Positions 1 through 8,215 of a DNA stretch of 64,000 nt are shown piece after piece. The notes below the pieces were generated by a model. That model did not search any database. It saw only the letters and a program-made list of their open reading frames with translations, and was not told the DNA's origin. This DNA is from an uncultured Paracoccaceae bacterium (GTDB taxonomy: Bacteria > Pseudomonadota > Alphaproteobacteria > Rhodobacterales > Rhodobacteraceae): positions 1,178,001-1,242,000 of the forward strand of contig CATOSU010000002.1 in the NCBI GenBank assembly GCA_951812615.1, read 5' to 3'. How positions within the stretch are numbered: position 1 is the first letter of the stretch; each line of letters begins with the position of its first letter. The position numbers and the translations under genes were made by a program.

Positions 1-1374
1 GCCGCCCGCGGGGCCTTCGTTGCGGATGACGATCACCTCGCCTTCCTTGTATCCGCGCTGTTTGACGGCCTCGAAAGCGTCTTCCTCGCATTCGAACACG
101 CGCGCCGGACCGGTAAAGACCTGATTTTCGGGTGCAATACCTGCGACCTTCACGATGGCGCCTTCCGGGGCAAGATTGCCCTTCAGCCCGACAACACCGC
201 CGGTTTTGGTGATCGGCGCATCAATCGGATAGATGACCTGACCATCAGCCTCGCGGCTGATCTGGTCCAGCTCTTCGCCGATGCTGCGACCGGTCGCCGT
301 CATACAGTCTTCGTGGATGAGCCCGGCCTTGCGCAGTTCCTTCATCACGACCGGGATACCGCCCGCATCATAAAGATCCTTGGCCACGTAGGTGCCGCCG
401 GGCTTCAGATCGACGAAATAGGGCGTGTCGCGGAAAATCTCGCAGACATCTTCTAGATAGAACTCGATTCCCGCTTCGTGCGCGATGGCCGGCAGATGCA
501 GGCCGGCGTTTGTGGACCCGCCGGTGCAGGCCACCACGCGGGCGGCGTTTTCCAGCGACTGGCGGGTGACCACGTCACGGGCCCGGATATTGCGTTCGAT
601 CAGATGCATGACCGCCTGACCGGAGGCTTCGGAATACTGGTCGCGGCTTTCGTAGGGTGCCGGCATGCCGGAAGAGTTCATCAGCGCCAGCCCGATCGCT
701 TCGGACACGCAGGCCATGGTGTTTGCGGTAAACTGGCCGCCGCAGGCGCCGGCGGACGGGCAGGCGACCCGTTCCAGCATGTCCAGCGCGGCATCGCTGA
801 GTTCGTTGTTCTGGTGGCGTCCGACCGCTTCGAACATGTCCTGAACGGTCAGGTCCCGGGTGCGGAAATCTTCCGGGATCTCTTCGACCTGAGGCGCCTT
901 GCCCGGCAGGATCGAGCCGCCGTAGATGAAAACGGAGGGCACATTAAGCCGGACCATCGCCATCATCATGCCGGGCAGCGATTTATCGCAGCCGGCTAGA
1001 CCAACCAGCGCATCGTAGCAGTGGCCGCGCATTGTCAGTTCCACGGTGTCGGCAATGGCCTCGCGCGAGGCCAGCGATGACCGCATGCCTTCGTGACCCA
1101 TGGCGATGCCGTCGGTCACGGTGATGGTGGTGAATTCGCGCGGGGTGCCGCTGGCGGCCTTGACGCCCAGTTTGACGGCCTGCGCCTGACGGTTGAGCGC
1201 GATGTTGCACGGCGCCGCTTCGTTCCAGCAGGTGGCCACACCGATCAGCGGCTGGTGAATCTCGTCATCGCTGAGCCCCATGGCGTACAGATAGGACCGG
1301 TGCGGCGCCCGTTCGGGCCCCTCGGTCACGTACCGGCTGGGCAGTTTGGATTTATCGAACTGGCGCTTGAGCAT
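1..1374 (-). CDS. ilvD: Dihydroxy-acid dehydratase (3' end beyond the window)
   Basis: Catalyses dehydration of 2,3-dihydroxy-3-methyl(iso)valerate to the 2-oxo acids that precede valine, leucine and isoleucine; cytoplasmic. The first 458 codons are present and the reading frame runs off the left edge. Fe-S ligand cysteines are visible in PCN (about residue 56), AGCDKSLPG (about 129) and CPSAGACGG (about 205-211), with the VTDGI metal-site motif near residue 88. These are the family's standard motifs. IlvD proteins have about 560-610 residues, so 100-150 are missing here. The start is the ATG at 1374-1372, beginning MLKRQFDKSK. The gene is divergent from the CPBP protease gene across a 107-bp gap. 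The related sugar-acid dehydratases (Edd) share the fold, but the motif set fits IlvD better. Confidence 0.95.
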   Translation of the reverse strand, partial: MLKRQFDKSKLPSRYVTEGPERAPHRSYLYAMGLSDDEIHQPLIGVATCWNEAAPCNIALNRQAQAVKLGVKAASGTPREFTTITVTDGIAMGHEGMRSSLASREAIADTVELTMRGHCYDALVGLAGCDKSLPGMMMAMVRLNVPSVFIYGGSILPGKAPQVEEIPEDFRTRDLTVQDMFEAVGRHQNNELSDAALDMLERVACPSAGACGGQFTANTMACVSEAIGLALMNSSGMPAPYESRDQYSEASGQAVMHLIERNIRARDVVTRQSLENAARVVACTGGSTNAGLHLPAIAHEAGIEFYLEDVCEIFRDTPYFVDLKPGGTYVAKDLYDAGGIPVVMKELRKAGLIHEDCMTATGRSIGEELDQISREADGQVIYPIDAPITKTGGVVGLKGNLAPEGAIVKVAGIAPENQVFTGPARVFECEEDAFEAVKQRGYKEGEVIVIRNEGPAGG

Positions 1375-1481
1375 GGCTGGCCTCCCGGAAAACTCGCTTT
1401 AGTGCCAATACAAAGCGTATCGTACGGGGACAAGGGCGATCAGGGGTCGCCAACCGCAGCAGGAGGCAATAGGCAGGCTGT

Positions 1482-2381
1482 ATGTCCCGTTCGCCTTATG
1501 CCGCTCAGGCCCGATTGATCGAGGCCGCCCGCACACGCCCGGAATTGTGGCGGCTGGCGATCGGGTTGGTGATGGCGGCCGGTGTCGTCGTCGCGCTGAA
1601 CACGGCGTTGCAGGGGATTATGCTGCGCGTGCAGCCCGAGTTCTGGAAGACGCATTTCGCAGGTCCGGGGGGGCAGGGAACGACGCCCGCGTCAATGTTG
1701 CTGACGCTCTACAGCTTCGGGTTCCTGATCATCGGCGTTGCGGTTGCCCTGCGGGTTCTGCACCAACGCGATCTCGGCTCTCTGCTGGGTCCGGTGCGGT
1801 TGGCGTCCGCTCAGTTTGCCATGGTTGCCCTGATTCTGTTTGGGCTTGGCGTCGTGCTGCTGGTGTTGCCGCCATACGGCATGGGCATGGAGCTGCGCCC
1901 GAACATGTCCCTGCCGCGGTGGTTGCTTTTGTTGCCGTTGGGATTGTTCGGGGTGCTGATTCAGAGCGCATCCGAAGAGGTTCTGTTTCGCGGATACATA
2001 CAACAACAGCTGGCGGTTCGGTTCCGCAGCCCGTTCGTGTGGATGGTACTGCCATCGGCCTTGTTTGCTGTCGGGCACTACCTGCCGGCGCAGGCCGGGG
2101 AAAACGCCCTGCTGATCGCGGTGTGGTCCGGCGCGTTTGGGGTATTGATGGCCGATCTGACTGCGCGAGCGGGCACGCTGGGTCCGGCGATCGCGGTGCA
2201 TATGGCCAATAACATCTCGGCGTTGCTGTTCGTTGCCCTGCCCGACAGCCTCAGCGGGCTTGCCCTGTACCTCACGCCCGTTGATATGAATGATACCGAA
2301 GCTTTGCGTGCCTGGCTGCCGGTGGAGTTCGCAATGACCTTTGTGTTCTGGCTCGCCGCGCGGCTTGCCATCAGGCGCTGA
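1482..2381 (+). CDS. CPBP family intramembrane glutamic endopeptidase
   Basis: A 299-residue membrane protein with about seven hydrophobic segments and the three CPBP (Abi/CAAX protease-like) motifs. These are EEVLFRG (Glu165-Glu166 and Arg170), FAVGH (His199) and HMANN (His240-Asn244). In this family they form an intramembrane active site related to the Rce1 CAAX prenyl protease. The bacterial substrates are mostly unknown, and some members give bacteriocin self-immunity. The ATG at 1482 follows a purine-rich GCAGGAGGCAA stretch about 14 bases upstream. The gene is divergent from ilvD and followed 65 bp later by accD, so it may share the accD-folC transcript. The specific substrate cannot be read from the sequence. 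Confidence 0.85.
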   Translation: MSRSPYAAQARLIEAARTRPELWRLAIGLVMAAGVVVALNTALQGIMLRVQPEFWKTHFAGPGGQGTTPASMLLTLYSFGFLIIGVAVALRVLHQRDLGSLLGPVRLASAQFAMVALILFGLGVVLLVLPPYGMGMELRPNMSLPRWLLLLPLGLFGVLIQSASEEVLFRGYIQQQLAVRFRSPFVWMVLPSALFAVGHYLPAQAGENALLIAVWSGAFGVLMADLTARAGTLGPAIAVHMANNISALLFVALPDSLSGLALYLTPVDMNDTEALRAWLPVEFAMTFVFWLAARLAIRR

Positions 2382-2446
2382 TTGCAATCGGCGGCGCTGG
2401 GCCTTATCTCAGCCCCCGAAACCACAGGTCCGCTGGAGACATTTCG

Positions 2447-3406
2447 ATGAACTGGATCACCAACTATGTCCGGCCGCGGATCAATTCGATCTTTTCACGC
2501 CGCGAAACACCCGAAAACCTGTGGAAGAAGTGCGAAGAATGCGGAACGATGCTGTTCCACAGGGAATTGAGCGAGAACCTGAATGTCTGCACCAGTTGCG
2601 GACATCACATGCATATTACGCCGCGCGATCGTTTCACGGCCCTGTTTGACGGTGGCGTGTTCGTCGAAGTCGGCGTGCCGGAACCAACCGCCGACCCGCT
2701 GCATTTCCGTGATCAGAAAAAATACCCCGACCGCATGAAATCGGCACAGCGCAGCACCAGTGAAAAAGAGGCGATGCTGGTCGCAACCGGCGAGATTGGC
2801 CGCACGCCGATCGTGGCTGCTGCGCAAGACTTTTCGTTCATGGGCGGATCGATGGGAATGTATGTCGGCAATGCGATCATCGCGGCGGCCGAGGAAGCGG
2901 TGAAGCTGAAGCGACCGCTGATCCTGTTTTCAGCCGCGGGCGGCGCCCGCATGCAGGAGGGCATCCTGTCCCTGATGCAGATGCCGCGGACCACGGTCGC
3001 GGTGCAGATGCTGAAAGAAGCGCGGCTGCCCTACATCGTGGTTCTGACCCATCCCACGACAGGCGGTGTTACCGCTTCTTATGCCATGCTGGGCGATGTC
3101 CATATCTCTGAACCGAATGCGCTAATTTGCTTTGCCGGCCCGCGCGTGATCGAGCAGACCATTCGCGAAAAGCTGCCCGAAGGGTTTCAGCGCGCGGAAT
3201 ACCTGCTGGACCACGGGATGCTGGACCGGGTGACGGCACGTCCGCAGATGCGCGATGAGCTGATTTCGATCACCCGGCTTTTGCTGGGATTGCCGCCCGA
3301 GGTCAAAGGTGAGCTTCCGGCTCCCGAGGCAAGCGGCGACGCAGCAGCAAGCACCGGGAGCAAGATTGCCGGCGACGCTGGCAAAAAGGACAATCCCAAG
3401 AAATGA
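2447..3406 (+). CDS. accD: Acetyl-CoA carboxylase carboxyltransferase subunit beta
   Basis: Beta subunit of the carboxyltransferase that moves the carboxyl group from carboxybiotin to acetyl-CoA, giving malonyl-CoA for fatty acid synthesis. It works with AccA, which is not in the window. The 319-residue protein has the diagnostic N-terminal zinc ribbon with cysteines 29, 32, 48 and 51. The crotonase-fold carboxyltransferase core follows, with conserved stretches such as FMGGSMG and GGARMQEG. The C-terminal 30 residues are rich in Ala, Gly and Lys and look disordered, as in other alphaproteobacteria. accD followed directly by folC is a common alphaproteobacterial pair. Confidence 0.97.
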   Translation: MNWITNYVRPRINSIFSRRETPENLWKKCEECGTMLFHRELSENLNVCTSCGHHMHITPRDRFTALFDGGVFVEVGVPEPTADPLHFRDQKKYPDRMKSAQRSTSEKEAMLVATGEIGRTPIVAAAQDFSFMGGSMGMYVGNAIIAAAEEAVKLKRPLILFSAAGGARMQEGILSLMQMPRTTVAVQMLKEARLPYIVVLTHPTTGGVTASYAMLGDVHISEPNALICFAGPRVIEQTIREKLPEGFQRAEYLLDHGMLDRVTARPQMRDELISITRLLLGLPPEVKGELPAPEASGDAAASTGSKIAGDAGKKDNPKK

Positions 3407-3458
3407 GAGCCCTGCTGATCGGGGCCGCCCTGTGGGTGCAGAGCCTGAGGGACGAAAC

Positions 3459-4724
3459 GTGAAATCCGACGATATCCTGACCCGGCTGATGGCCCTTCAT
3501 CCCAAGGTTATCGATCTGACGCTGGACAGGATGTGGCGGCTGTTGGCGGCGCTCGACAACCCGCAGGACCGGTTACCGCCGGTGGTTCACATCGCCGGAA
3601 CAAATGGCAAGGGTTCGAGCCTTGCGATGATCCGCGCCGGGCTGGAGGCTGCGGGTCACAACGTACACGCTTATACTTCGCCGCATCTGGCATATTTTCA
3701 CGAACGGATCCGGCTGGCCGGCGACCTGATCGACGAATCACATCTGACCGCAGTTCTGGATGAGTGCGAACGCGCCAATGGCGGCGAAGCAATCACCTAT
3801 TTCGAAATCACAACCTGCGCTGCCCTGCTGGCGTTTTCGCGCGTGCCGGCGGACTACGTGTTGTTGGAGGTCGGTCTGGGCGGCAGGCTGGATGCCACGA
3901 ATGTCATCGCCGATCCGGCCCTGACGGCGATCACGCCGGTTTCCATCGACCATCAGCAGTTCCTGGGCGACACACTGGCCGAGATTGCCGGCGAAAAGGC
4001 CGGGATTCTCACACGCGGTGTGCCCTGTGTGGTCGGGCCTCAGCAGGACGAGGCGTTGGACGTGATCGAAGCCCGCGCCACGCGGGTCGGCGCGCCGCTG
4101 CTGGTGCATGGTCAGCATTGGCACGTGTCGAAAGAGCACGGGCGCCTTGTCTATCAGGATGAAACCGGCCTGTGCGATTTGCCTGCACCAGTGTTGCCGG
4201 GCGCGCACCAGTTTGAAAATGCCGGCATCGCTCTGGCGGCGTTACGTTGTCTCGGCAAGGGTGAAACGGCTTGTGAAGCGGCGGTGACCGAAGCGGAATG
4301 GCCGGCGCGTATGCAGCGGCTGCGCTACGGTCCGCTGGTCGAGGCAGCGCCGGGCGTCGAACTGTGGCTGGATGGCGGGCATAACGCAGCTGCCGGCGAC
4401 GCCATTGCAGCCGCACTTGCGGGCCTGCCGGCGCGGCCCACGGTTCTGATCTGTGGCATGCTGAACACCAAGGATGTTCTGGGATACCTGCGTCCCCTGA
4501 CTGGGGTCGCAGACAGCCTGATCGCGGTTTCCATTCCCAGTGAAACCAACACGCTGAGCGCGGAAGAAACCAGGGCTGCCGCGACCGCGGCAGGACTGCG
4601 TGCAGCGACGGCGGAAACGGTTCTGTCCGCTGTCAAAAAGACCCACGCGGAACACCCGAATGCACGTATCCTGATTTGCGGATCGCTGTATCTGGCCGGG
4701 GCTGTGCTGCGCGGGAACGGTTGA
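3459..4724 (+). CDS. folC: Bifunctional folylpolyglutamate synthase / dihydrofolate synthase
   Basis: Adds L-glutamate to dihydropteroate and to reduced folates with ATP; cytoplasmic Mur-ligase superfamily. The 421-residue protein shows the ATP loop GTNGKGS at residues 47-53, the following YTSPHL motif and the GLGGRLDATN motif. The frame is open further upstream into accD. The GTG at 3459 is preferred because it has GAGG nine bases upstream and begins at the usual family N terminus (MKSDDILTRL). The gap to accD is about 50 bp, consistent with co-transcription. Confidence 0.95.
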   Translation: MKSDDILTRLMALHPKVIDLTLDRMWRLLAALDNPQDRLPPVVHIAGTNGKGSSLAMIRAGLEAAGHNVHAYTSPHLAYFHERIRLAGDLIDESHLTAVLDECERANGGEAITYFEITTCAALLAFSRVPADYVLLEVGLGGRLDATNVIADPALTAITPVSIDHQQFLGDTLAEIAGEKAGILTRGVPCVVGPQQDEALDVIEARATRVGAPLLVHGQHWHVSKEHGRLVYQDETGLCDLPAPVLPGAHQFENAGIALAALRCLGKGETACEAAVTEAEWPARMQRLRYGPLVEAAPGVELWLDGGHNAAAGDAIAAALAGLPARPTVLICGMLNTKDVLGYLRPLTGVADSLIAVSIPSETNTLSAEETRAAATAAGLRAATAETVLSAVKKTHAEHPNARILICGSLYLAGAVLRGNG

Positions 4725-4835
4725 ACCCGCGCGACGGGTTGCTCTTTGCAACTGTTGCCGCTTACCTTCCGCTCAGACGGGTCCGGACCCTGTTCGGGCA
4801 GGCGGCGGCCGGCAGAAAGCAGTGCGGGGGGAACT

Positions 4836-6638
4836 ATGGCAGAGCATCTGGCACATCAGGTGACGCGTAAAGATCATGACAACGGGACAATTGTTCTGGG
4901 GTCGGGGCTGCCGCTGGGGCCCGTGGTGCGGGACACCAATGCATGGTTGCACCGCTGGGCACAGGAAGCCCCGGACAGGGTCTTTATTGCGGAACGGCTC
5001 GGACCCGGCTGGCGTGAAGTGACGTACGGCGAAATGCTGGACGCGACGCGCGCAACGGCCGCTGCCCTGTTGGCGCGGGGCATCGGGCCGGGCAAGCCGG
5101 TCGCGGTCTTGTCCGGGCCGAGCGTCAATCATGCAATCCTGATGCAGGCCGCCCAGTATATCGGCGCGCCAATCGTGCCGCTTGCCGAGCAGTATTCCCT
5201 GATCCCCGAGGCGCATGGCCGGTTGCAGTACTGTATTGAAAAGGTGCGTCCGGCGATGGTGTATGCCGAGGATGGCGGCGCTTATGGCGCGGCGCTGAAC
5301 CTTCCGTTTCTGGACGGGATCGACAAGATCGTGGGTCATGAGTCGACCCGGGGCGAAACCCAATTCGAAACGTTGCTGCAGGGCCGGCCAGACGCCGCGC
5401 TGGACGCAGCCTATGCTGCCGTGTCGCCGGAGACGCTGGCAAAGATCCTGTTCACCTCCGGTTCCACATCAAACCCCAAGGGCGTGCCAACGACCCAGCG
5501 CATGCTGTGCGTGAATCAGGCGCAATACCTTGCCAGTCTTCCGTTCCTTGGGGAACGCAGGCACGTGATCCTTGACTGGTTGCCGTGGAACCACGTGTTC
5601 GCCGGAAACTCGGACTTCAACATGGCTCTGTCGAATGGTGCGTCTTTGTATCTGGATGGCGGCAAGCCGGTGAAAGGGTTGTTTGAAAAGACGCTGGAAA
5701 ACCTGAAACTGATCAACGCGACCCTCAGCTTCAACGTTCCCATCGCATACGCCCTGCTGGTTCAGTCCATGCGGGAAGATGCCGATCTGCGGCGGCGTTA
5801 CTTCGACGATCTGGACCTGATTTTTTATGCCGGTGCATCGTTGCCGGCGGATGTGTGGTCCGCGCTGGAGGATATGGCAATCGCGGAAACCGGGCGCGTG
5901 CCGATGATGACGTCGAGCTGGGGCATGACGGAAACAGCGCCGGCCGCGATCATTCACTATCAGGGCGGGGCATCGACGGGGATGATTGGTGTGCCGGTAC
6001 CGGAACTGGAAATGAAGCTGATCCCGGAACAGCCGGAACGGTATGAATTGCGGGTGCGCGGGCCGAATATCATGGCCGGTTACCTCGATGATCCGGAAAA
6101 GAATGCCGAAGCGTTCGATGAAGACGGGTTTTTCGTTACCGGGGACGCAGTGCGGTTCGTTGACCCGGATGACATGCTGCAGGGCGTTCTGTTCGACGGG
6201 CGCATCGGCGAGGAATTCAAGCTTTTGACGGGCGTTTGGGTGCAGGCCAGCCGGATGCGGCTGAACGCGCTCAGCCAGTTGACCGGTTTGGTGCAGGATG
6301 TTGTGATCACAGGTGCCAACCGGGCTGAAATCGGATTGCTGATCTTCGCCGCCCCGGCGTTGGGACTGGCTGGGGATGGCTGCGGCACAGTGACTGATCC
6401 CGGCTATGTGGCCAAAATCCGGGAGGCGCTGGGCGTTCTCGGAAAGAGCGCCACCGGCTCGTCGAACCGGATCGCGCGGGCGTTGGTGATCGATGGCCCG
6501 CCCTCAGTCGGCGACGGGGAAATTACCGCCAAAGGCAGTCTGAACTACCGGACCATCCTTGAAAGACGATCGGCGTTGCTGGAACGTCTGTATGACGACA
6601 ATGATCCGGCGGTCATCCGGCTGCCCGAAGGAGAATGA
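4836..6638 (+). CDS. Aryl-CoA ligase, feruloyl-CoA synthase-like (AMP-binding)
   Basis: Adenylate-forming ligase expected to activate an aromatic carboxylic acid to its CoA thioester. The 600-residue protein carries the AMP-binding loop [10 protein letters not shown] near residue 207, a WGMTETAP motif and the hinge-region segment [15 protein letters not shown]. That last segment is characteristic of the feruloyl-CoA synthase group rather than of shorter (about 520-residue) benzoate-CoA ligases. The frame is open 30 codons upstream, but the ATG at 4836 has a GGGGGGAACT purine stretch just before it and starts the recognisable domain. It overlaps the DUF3237 gene by 4 bp and heads the cluster containing boxC and boxB. 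Ferulate, other hydroxycinnamates or benzoate are possible substrates. The sequence suggests the first group and the context suggests the last. Confidence 0.8.
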   Translation: MAEHLAHQVTRKDHDNGTIVLGSGLPLGPVVRDTNAWLHRWAQEAPDRVFIAERLGPGWREVTYGEMLDATRATAAALLARGIGPGKPVAVLSGPSVNHAILMQAAQYIGAPIVPLAEQYSLIPEAHGRLQYCIEKVRPAMVYAEDGGAYGAALNLPFLDGIDKIVGHESTRGETQFETLLQGRPDAALDAAYAAVSPETLAKILFTSGSTSNPKGVPTTQRMLCVNQAQYLASLPFLGERRHVILDWLPWNHVFAGNSDFNMALSNGASLYLDGGKPVKGLFEKTLENLKLINATLSFNVPIAYALLVQSMREDADLRRRYFDDLDLIFYAGASLPADVWSALEDMAIAETGRVPMMTSSWGMTETAPAAIIHYQGGASTGMIGVPVPELEMKLIPEQPERYELRVRGPNIMAGYLDDPEKNAEAFDEDGFFVTGDAVRFVDPDDMLQGVLFDGRIGEEFKLLTGVWVQASRMRLNALSQLTGLVQDVVITGANRAEIGLLIFAAPALGLAGDGCGTVTDPGYVAKIREALGVLGKSATGSSNRIARALVIDGPPSVGDGEITAKGSLNYRTILERRSALLERLYDDNDPAVIRLPEGE

Positions 6639-7093
6639 TGAAGGCGCCGGTGCTCACCCATTTCTGCGATCTTGCGGTCGATCTGGCTCCGATCATGGAA
6701 CTGGGTCCGGGCCGTGCGGGCCAGCGCCGGATCATACCCATCGTCGGCGGCACCGTTTCGGGCCGGCTCACCGGACGGATCCTGAACCTTGGTGCGGACT
6801 GGCAGACCGTTTTCGCCGATGGCGTGGCCGATCTTGACACCCGTTACGCCATGGAAACCGACGACGGAGCCGTGATCGAGGTCATCAACCGCGGTATCCG
6901 GCACGGACCCGACGGGGTGATCCGGCGTATTGCTGCGGGCGAGGATGTCGATCCATCAGAATACTACATGCGAACCCACGCCACGCTTGAAACCGGTGAC
7001 CCGCGTTACGACTGGGTCAACCGCATGTTGTTCATCGGCACCGGCGGACGCTATGCCAACCAGGTGCGCATTTCGCTGTTTTCCATCGACTGA
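6635..7093 (+). CDS. DUF3237 domain-containing protein
   Basis: A 152-residue protein matching the DUF3237 (UPF0311) family, recognised from the beta-barrel-like pattern and segments such as GGTVSGRLTGRIL, GADWQT and YYMRTHATLETGDPRYDW. The family has no established reaction, though members often sit beside genes for aromatic-compound breakdown. There is no signal peptide, so it is probably cytoplasmic. The ATG at 6635 overlaps the stop of the ligase gene (ATGATGA); a second ATG at 6638 is also possible. This overlap implies translational coupling and a function in the same pathway, perhaps on the CoA ester or its ring-cleavage products (inference). Confidence 0.75.
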   Translation: MMKAPVLTHFCDLAVDLAPIMELGPGRAGQRRIIPIVGGTVSGRLTGRILNLGADWQTVFADGVADLDTRYAMETDDGAVIEVINRGIRHGPDGVIRRIAAGEDVDPSEYYMRTHATLETGDPRYDWVNRMLFIGTGGRYANQVRISLFSID

Positions 7094-7106
7094 ACCGGAC
7101 CGATCC

Positions 7107-7250
7107 ATGAGCCTCCTCTTTGAAATTCCAAAACCCATGGCCATTGCAAACGGATCGACCCCTCCCAATCTGCCCGGCACCGTGAATTGCCGTCGCGAAT
7201 TGGAACTGGGTCCGGACCCGATCGAACCGACGCCTGGACCGGCCGAATGA
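7107..7250 (+). CDS. Possible 47-residue small protein coupled to the downstream hydrolase
   Basis: An open frame MSLLFEIPKP... of 47 residues whose TGA overlaps the ATG of the alpha/beta hydrolase gene (ATGA at 7247-7250). It starts 14 bases after the DUF3237 stop. It is proline-rich (PPNLPG, EPTPGPAE) and has no recognisable domain. The ribosome binding site is weak. It may be a real small protein or simply a leader that couples translation from the DUF3237 gene to the hydrolase gene, which otherwise follows a 153-bp gap. Codon usage does not settle the matter. Confidence 0.35.
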   Translation: MSLLFEIPKPMAIANGSTPPNLPGTVNCRRELELGPDPIEPTPGPAE

Positions 7251-8071
7251 CAGCGGCGCGGACGGATACGCCCGACGGTCGGCTGACGGCGGATGGCAAG
7301 GCGTTGGAATATGCCTGCTGGGGCCCGTCGCCGGATACGGCGCCGACGATCATGCTTTTGCACGAAGGTCTGGGCTGTGTCGCGTTGTGGCGGGACTTCC
7401 CACAGCGGCTGGCGCGGGCAACGGGTTGGGGTGTCTGCGCGTATTCGCGCGCGGGGTACGGCCGGTCGGACCCGGCGGACCTGCCGCGGCCGGTCGACTA
7501 TATGACCCGGGAGGCAGTCCGGAGCCTGCCGGATGTCCTCGATCAGATCGGGTTTCGCAGGGGCATTCTGTTCGGCCATTCGGACGGGGCGACGATTGCG
7601 TCGATCTATGCCGGCAGCGTTGAAGATTTCCGGGTCCGCGGCCTGATCCTGATGGCGCCGCATTTCTATACCGAACCCGCCGGGCTTGCCGCGATAGAAC
7701 AAGCGCGCGCCGCGTATGACGATGGTGACCTGAAACCGAGGCTGGCGAGGTATCATGACAATCCGGATGTGGCCTTCCGCGGCTGGAACGACGCATGGCT
7801 TAATCCTCGGTTCCATGACTGGAACGTTGCCGACGTGATCGACTATATCCGTGTTCCGGCGCTGGCCATTCAGGGGCGCGACGATCAGTATGGCACCCTT
7901 GCGCAGATCGCCGAACTGGAAGACCGCAGCTATGCACCGGTCGACACGCTGATTCTGGATCAGTGTCAGCATGCGCCGCACCTCGAGCAGCCCGAAGCCG
8001 TTCTGCACGAGGTGGCCGGGTTCACAGCCCGGTTGGCGAGAATAGAGGCGGCATTGCCTGAAGGCATCTGA
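7247..8071 (+). CDS. Alpha/beta hydrolase
   Basis: A 274-residue alpha/beta-hydrolase-fold protein with the oxyanion region LLHEGLGC and the nucleophile elbow GHSDGA. A late catalytic histidine lies in QHAPHLEQP. The frame is open 20 codons upstream, but the ATG at 7247 gives a normal N terminus. The substrate is unknown. In this cluster it could cleave a thioester or a ring-fission product, for example a dead-end CoA ester (inference). It is followed by a 144-bp gap holding a candidate BoxR operator and a promoter, so boxC can also be transcribed separately. Confidence 0.8.
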   Translation: MTAARTDTPDGRLTADGKALEYACWGPSPDTAPTIMLLHEGLGCVALWRDFPQRLARATGWGVCAYSRAGYGRSDPADLPRPVDYMTREAVRSLPDVLDQIGFRRGILFGHSDGATIASIYAGSVEDFRVRGLILMAPHFYTEPAGLAAIEQARAAYDDGDLKPRLARYHDNPDVAFRGWNDAWLNPRFHDWNVADVIDYIRVPALAIQGRDDQYGTLAQIAELEDRSYAPVDTLILDQCQHAPHLEQPEAVLHEVAGFTARLARIEAALPEGI

Positions 8072-8078
8072 CAAGGTT

Positions 8079-8092
8079 TGCAATATTATGCA
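8079..8092. promoter_or_regulatory. Candidate BoxR operator (TGCA-N6-TGCA)
   Basis: Two TGCA half-sites separated by six bases (ATATTA) lie in the gap before boxC, and a third TGCA follows at 8104-8107. TGCA-type half-sites are known operator elements for the BzdR/BoxR regulators of benzoate genes in Azoarcus, and boxR itself lies downstream here. The site is about 100 bp upstream of the predicted boxC transcription start. Assignment is by motif and context only. Confidence 0.5.
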
Positions 8093-8154
8093 TAAATCCT
8101 GACTGCACACCCGACATTGTGGAAATGTGGGCTAGGTGATCGGCGACTGAGCAG

Positions 8155-8186
8155 TTTACGGTTGTGATTGCGGGCACTATAGTGCA
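8155..8186 (+). promoter_or_regulatory. Candidate boxC promoter overlapping a palindrome
   Basis: TTTACG at 8155-8160 and TATAGT at 8178-8183 are separated by 17 bases, a good sigma-70-type layout about 30 bp before the boxC ATG. The -10 hexamer is embedded in the perfect 12-bp palindrome GCACTATAGTGC (8174-8185) and touches another TGCA (8183-8186). Repressor binding there would block the promoter. Confidence 0.45.
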
Positions 8187-8215
8187 CGACGTTTGTGAGC
8201 CGCACAGGATGAAGC

